Below are positions 6,316-8,250 of a stretch of 8,250 bases of DNA, in pieces (within the stretch, counting starts at the first letter, position 1; each line of letters starts with the position of its first letter). A program made the position numbers and the translations under genes. The notes below the pieces were generated by a model. The model saw only the letters and a list, made by a program, of their open reading frames with translations. It ran no database searches and was not told where the DNA came from. The stretch spans positions 1 to 8,250 of the forward strand of contig JBMNNU010000141.1 of the NCBI GenBank assembly GCA_050942695.1. The letters run 5' to 3'. This stretch comes from JBMNNU01 sp050942695 (GTDB taxonomy: Bacteria; Chloroflexota; UBA6077).

Positions 6316-6354
6316 AGTACGCTCAACCTGAAGGTTGCGGTTGCATTTATACCT

Positions 6355-7590
6355 CTACAATCCCAGCTCCGTCACCAGGTGCCTCAGGAATCCTTCGGCG
6401 TCGGCCACAAGACCTATAGCCTGGAAGCTGCCCCGGTCGGCCAGTTTTGTTACCACTGCCGGATTGATGTCTACACATACGGTAGTAACGCTGGCCGGCA
6501 GCAGATTCCCCACTGCGATAGAGTGCAGCATGGTGGAGATCATCAGCGCCAGCTCCACCCCTCCCTGGACCACCTTCCTCATCTTCCTTTGCGCCTCTAT
6601 GACGTCGGTGACCACATCGGGCAGGGGGCCATCGTCACGAATTGAGCCCGCCAGCACATACTCCACATTGTGCTTGATGCAGGCGTGCATGATCCCTTTG
6701 GTCAGAATCCCGCGCTCGACAGCCTGTCGTATCCCACCAGCGCTACGAATCCGGTTGATTGCCCGCAGGTGGTGCTGGTGGCCTCCCTCCATCTGGACCC
6801 CTTGCGATAGCGAGACGCCCAGGGATGTGCCGAAGAAGGCGGCCTCGATATCGTGGGTAGCCAGTGCGTTGCCGGCAAATAGATAGTTGATGTATCCGGC
6901 TTCGATCAGCTTGACCACCAGGGGAGCTGCACCTGTGTGGGCGACGGCTGGCCCGGCCACCACCAGGGTCTTTCCTCCACGCGCTTTGATCGCCTTCATC
7001 TGGGCGGCGATCTCTCGGATCATGTTCGCTTTGGGCTTCTCGCTGGAGACAGAGCTCCCCATGAAGGCGAACTCCTCCTTCTGCTCCCGAGACCTTTGAA
7101 GAGGTATCACCCTGATCCCACCGTGGCCTACCACCACCATCTCCCCTTCTTTGACATCGGCGACTGGGCAGGTGCGGGCTGTGAACGCCTGGTAATCTAC
7201 CACTATGCCCAGGTCCATCTCCGGCTTATCCACCTTCACCCAGCCCCCGTTCAGCCTTACGTAGGTTTCCAAGTTGGTCGTGCAGTAGAATCCCTCCGGG
7301 AACACTCCATCCGCGGGCGCCGGTTTGGTCTCTACCTGCTCCAGATCGGGGATCGTGGCGCCCAACCGGCGGGCATAGTCGACCAGCCGGTCCAGCAACT
7401 CAGGCGAACTGGTTTTTAGCTCCAGCCTGGCATAGCTAGTCTCGGTCTTGCGCCGGCCAACCCGAATCTCCTGGACCTCGAAATCGCCTCCGCGATCCAT
7501 GACTTCGTCCATTATTTGGGGCAGTATCATCGAGTCGATGATGTGCCCTTCGAGCTCGATAACCTGCGCGTTGACCTGCTGCTCGTTCAT
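6355..7590 (-). CDS. TIGR00300 family protein, LOR/SDH domain; putative ornithine cyclodeaminase
   Basis: This 411-residue cytoplasmic protein matches the TIGR00300 family. The N-terminal LOR/SDH conserved domain (about 10-100) begins with ELEGHIIDS. A linker region carries CTTNLETYV (103-111). The C-terminal Rossmann-like, deoxyhypusine-synthase-like NAD-binding region has GKTLVVAGPAVAHTGA (206-221), GNALATHDIEAAFFG (240-254), GGHQHHLRAINRI (269-281), GSIRDDGPLPDVVTD (315-329) and CVDINPAVVTKL (372-383). An archaeal member has been described as an ornithine cyclodeaminase (ornithine to proline plus ammonia). The same module forms the C-terminal half of cyanobacterial AgrE/ArgZ. Here it stands alone, with no arginine dihydrolase domain or neighbouring arginine gene, so the reaction is inferred from family. 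The ATG has GGAGGT only 3 nt upstream, a short spacing. Confidence 0.88.
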   Translation of the reverse strand: MNEQQVNAQVIELEGHIIDSMILPQIMDEVMDRGGDFEVQEIRVGRRKTETSYARLELKTSSPELLDRLVDYARRLGATIPDLEQVETKPAPADGVFPEGFYCTTNLETYVRLNGGWVKVDKPEMDLGIVVDYQAFTARTCPVADVKEGEMVVVGHGGIRVIPLQRSREQKEEFAFMGSSVSSEKPKANMIREIAAQMKAIKARGGKTLVVAGPAVAHTGAAPLVVKLIEAGYINYLFAGNALATHDIEAAFFGTSLGVSLSQGVQMEGGHQHHLRAINRIRSAGGIRQAVERGILTKGIMHACIKHNVEYVLAGSIRDDGPLPDVVTDVIEAQRKMRKVVQGGVELALMISTMLHSIAVGNLLPASVTTVCVDINPAVVTKLADRGSFQAIGLVADAEGFLRHLVTELGL

Positions 7591-7636
7591 GCTACCTCCG
7601 TATGCTTAACTGGGGTGAACCCGACTCTCTCAAATG

Positions 7637-7655
7637 GGCGCACAACCTTTGCGCC
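7637..7655 (-). promoter_or_regulatory. 5'-UTR hairpin upstream of the TIGR00300 gene
   Basis: A perfect GGCGCA/TGCGCC stem (7637-7642 with 7650-7655) has a 7-nt loop and lies about 47 nt before the start codon, between the candidate promoter and the ribosome site. No T run follows, so it is not an obvious attenuator. A role in mRNA stability or regulation is only possible. Confidence 0.35.
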
Positions 7656-7728
7656 TTCTACCACACAGTAACGAAAAGGCCTCATAACATGTAGGTGGGA
7701 AGGTGTGGCGGCTACTGTATCTCAAGAG

Positions 7729-7737
7729 ATTATACCA
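7729..7737 (-). promoter_or_regulatory. Extended -10 promoter of the TIGR00300 gene
   Basis: On the minus strand the sequence reads TGG-TATAAT, a perfect extended -10 (7737 down to 7729). A TTGACC lies upstream (7752 down to 7747) but is only 12 nt away, too close to act as the -35. The extended TGn motif may compensate for a poor -35. Transcription would start near 7722, leaving a 5' UTR of about 130 nt. It lies between the tatA stop and this gene, so the gene does not depend on tatA transcription. Confidence 0.6.
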
Positions 7738-7775
7738 TCAACGTGTGGTCAATCTCCGGGATAGATAGCCGCGCG

Positions 7776-7961
7776 CTAGCTTCTTCCGTCGGCGTCCGCT
7801 GTTTTTTGAGAGGCTGTTAGGGAAGACTCATCCTGGGTAGCCTGGCGGAACTCCTTCATGCTCTGCCCTAGAGCTCTCCCGACCTCCGGAAGCTTCCCCG
7901 CCCCAAAGACGAACAGCACGATCACCAAGACGACTATCAACTCCGTTGGCCCGACAGGCAT
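7776..7961 (-). CDS. tatA: TatA/TatE family twin-arginine translocase subunit
   Basis: This 61-residue protein has the full TatA/E plan. A short N-terminus MPVGPTEL precedes one membrane helix (about 6-20), then the hallmark hinge and amphipathic helix FGAGKLPEVGRALG (19-32), continued by QSMKEFRQATQDE and a polar tail. TatA oligomers form the pore or membrane-thinning component that moves folded twin-arginine substrates recognised by TatBC. ATG 7961 is chosen because GAGGT lies 5 nt upstream and the helix follows at once; the frame stays open to 7994 but would add an untypical extension. The tail is short compared with Escherichia coli TatA (about 89 residues) but normal for stand-alone copies. 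No tatC is in the window. Confidence 0.93.
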   Translation of the reverse strand: MPVGPTELIVVLVIVLFVFGAGKLPEVGRALGQSMKEFRQATQDESSLTASQKTADADGRS

Positions 7962-8027
7962 GGCGCACCTCGTAATTTGATGATGAAATCGCAATCCGTC
8001 CGATTACTTCTTAAGCTAACCACACAG

Positions 8028-8056
8028 ATCATACATCAACCGGACTGAGGCCACAA
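8028..8056 (-). promoter_or_regulatory. Weak candidate tatA promoter
   Basis: On the minus strand TATGAT (8033 down to 8028) has 5 of 6 matches to the -10 consensus, with a poor TTGTGG about 17 nt upstream. It would give a 5' UTR of about 60 nt. The region 7995-8160 otherwise holds no visible gene. Confidence 0.3.
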
Positions 8057-8163
8057 ACTTGGAAAGCACTTGCATAAATGACGAGACATGAATCGATATT
8101 TGTGTGCCATAACTTGTTCACTAAAGCTGTTACTGCTCAGCGATTATGTCCGTTAGGAGTCGT

Positions 8164-8250
8164 GGGCTCTGCCCCCGAGCCCCCGCAGTTTTCCAGGCAT
8201 GGGGGTAGCTCTGGATATCATGAGCGGGGTGGGGAGGCGCGAATGCCTCC
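8164..8250. repeat. GC-rich hairpin region at the right edge, probable dispersed repeat (cut by window end)
   Basis: GGGCTC/GAGCCC (8164-8169 with 8177-8182) encloses TGCCCCC and is followed by another C-run. At the edge GGAGGC/GCCTCC (8233-8238 with 8245-8250) forms a perfect stem that could extend beyond the window (GGGGAGGC continues on the left arm). The motif GGGCTCTGCCCCCGAGCCCC resembles common GC-rich interspersed repeats. No coding frame is supported here. Confidence 0.45.

Noticed and set aside
6335..7419. Long plus-strand frames opposite the TIGR00300 gene (183 and 160 codons)
   Set aside because: They are antisense shadows produced by codon bias of a well-recognised minus-strand enzyme. 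Their products show no recognisable domain and they have no ribosome sites.
7747..7752. TTGACC as a -35 for the TIGR00300 promoter
   Set aside because: Only 12 nt separate it from TATAAT, too short for sigma70. The extended -10 explains the promoter better.

Overview
The window looks like a bacterial chromosome segment, most likely from Chloroflexota. I base that on the combined zinc-ribbon protein (CxxC-x25-CxxC followed by CxxC-x17-CxxC), the cysteine-rich two-CW-type protein beside it, the MoxR/DUF58/TgpA-like cluster, and an interspersed 'GTCATGCTGAGCCTGTCGAAGC' type hairpin repeat. The assignment rests on recognised protein style, not on a search. GC content is moderate to high, and GTG/TTG starts are common (moxR GTG, DUF58 GTG, transglutaminase TTG, zinc ribbon GTG).

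Layout. Positions 1-68 hold the probable 3' end of a plus-strand gene, closed by a perfect 58-bp palindrome (73-130) that reads as a very strong terminator. A TATAAT box just after it (139-144) could start a hairpin-rich leader of about 350 nt. The leader runs to a plus-strand cluster: moxR (500-1462), a DUF58 membrane protein (1459-2655, overlapping moxR by 4 nt), a TgpA-like membrane transglutaminase (2828-5074) and a two-CW-type cysteine-rich protein (5111-5656). A MITE/REP-like hairpin repeat (2679-2763) sits between the DUF58 and transglutaminase genes. A second candidate promoter (5674-5702) precedes a 104-aa tandem zinc-ribbon protein (5838-6152).

The right part is on the minus strand. 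It has a stand-alone TIGR00300/LOR-SDH-domain protein related to archaeal ornithine cyclodeaminase and the C-terminal half of cyanobacterial AgrE/ArgZ (6355-7590), with a good extended -10 promoter and a 5'-UTR hairpin. Upstream of it is a minimal 61-aa TatA/E translocase subunit (7776-7961). The right edge (about 8160-8250) has no gene and carries GC-rich hairpins that look like another dispersed repeat.

How the genes fit together. MoxR AAA+ ATPase, DUF58 protein and membrane transglutaminase form a classic co-inherited envelope module. MoxR and DUF58 probably act as a chaperone/adaptor pair for a membrane or periplasmic target, with the transglutaminase-fold domain exposed outside. The two cysteine-rich proteins downstream are probably metal-binding or redox proteins of unknown role. 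The minus-strand amino-acid enzyme and TatA appear functionally unrelated. I saw no CRISPR array, transposase, prophage gene, tRNA or rRNA. The least explained parts are the palindrome and structured leader before moxR and the cysteine-rich protein.
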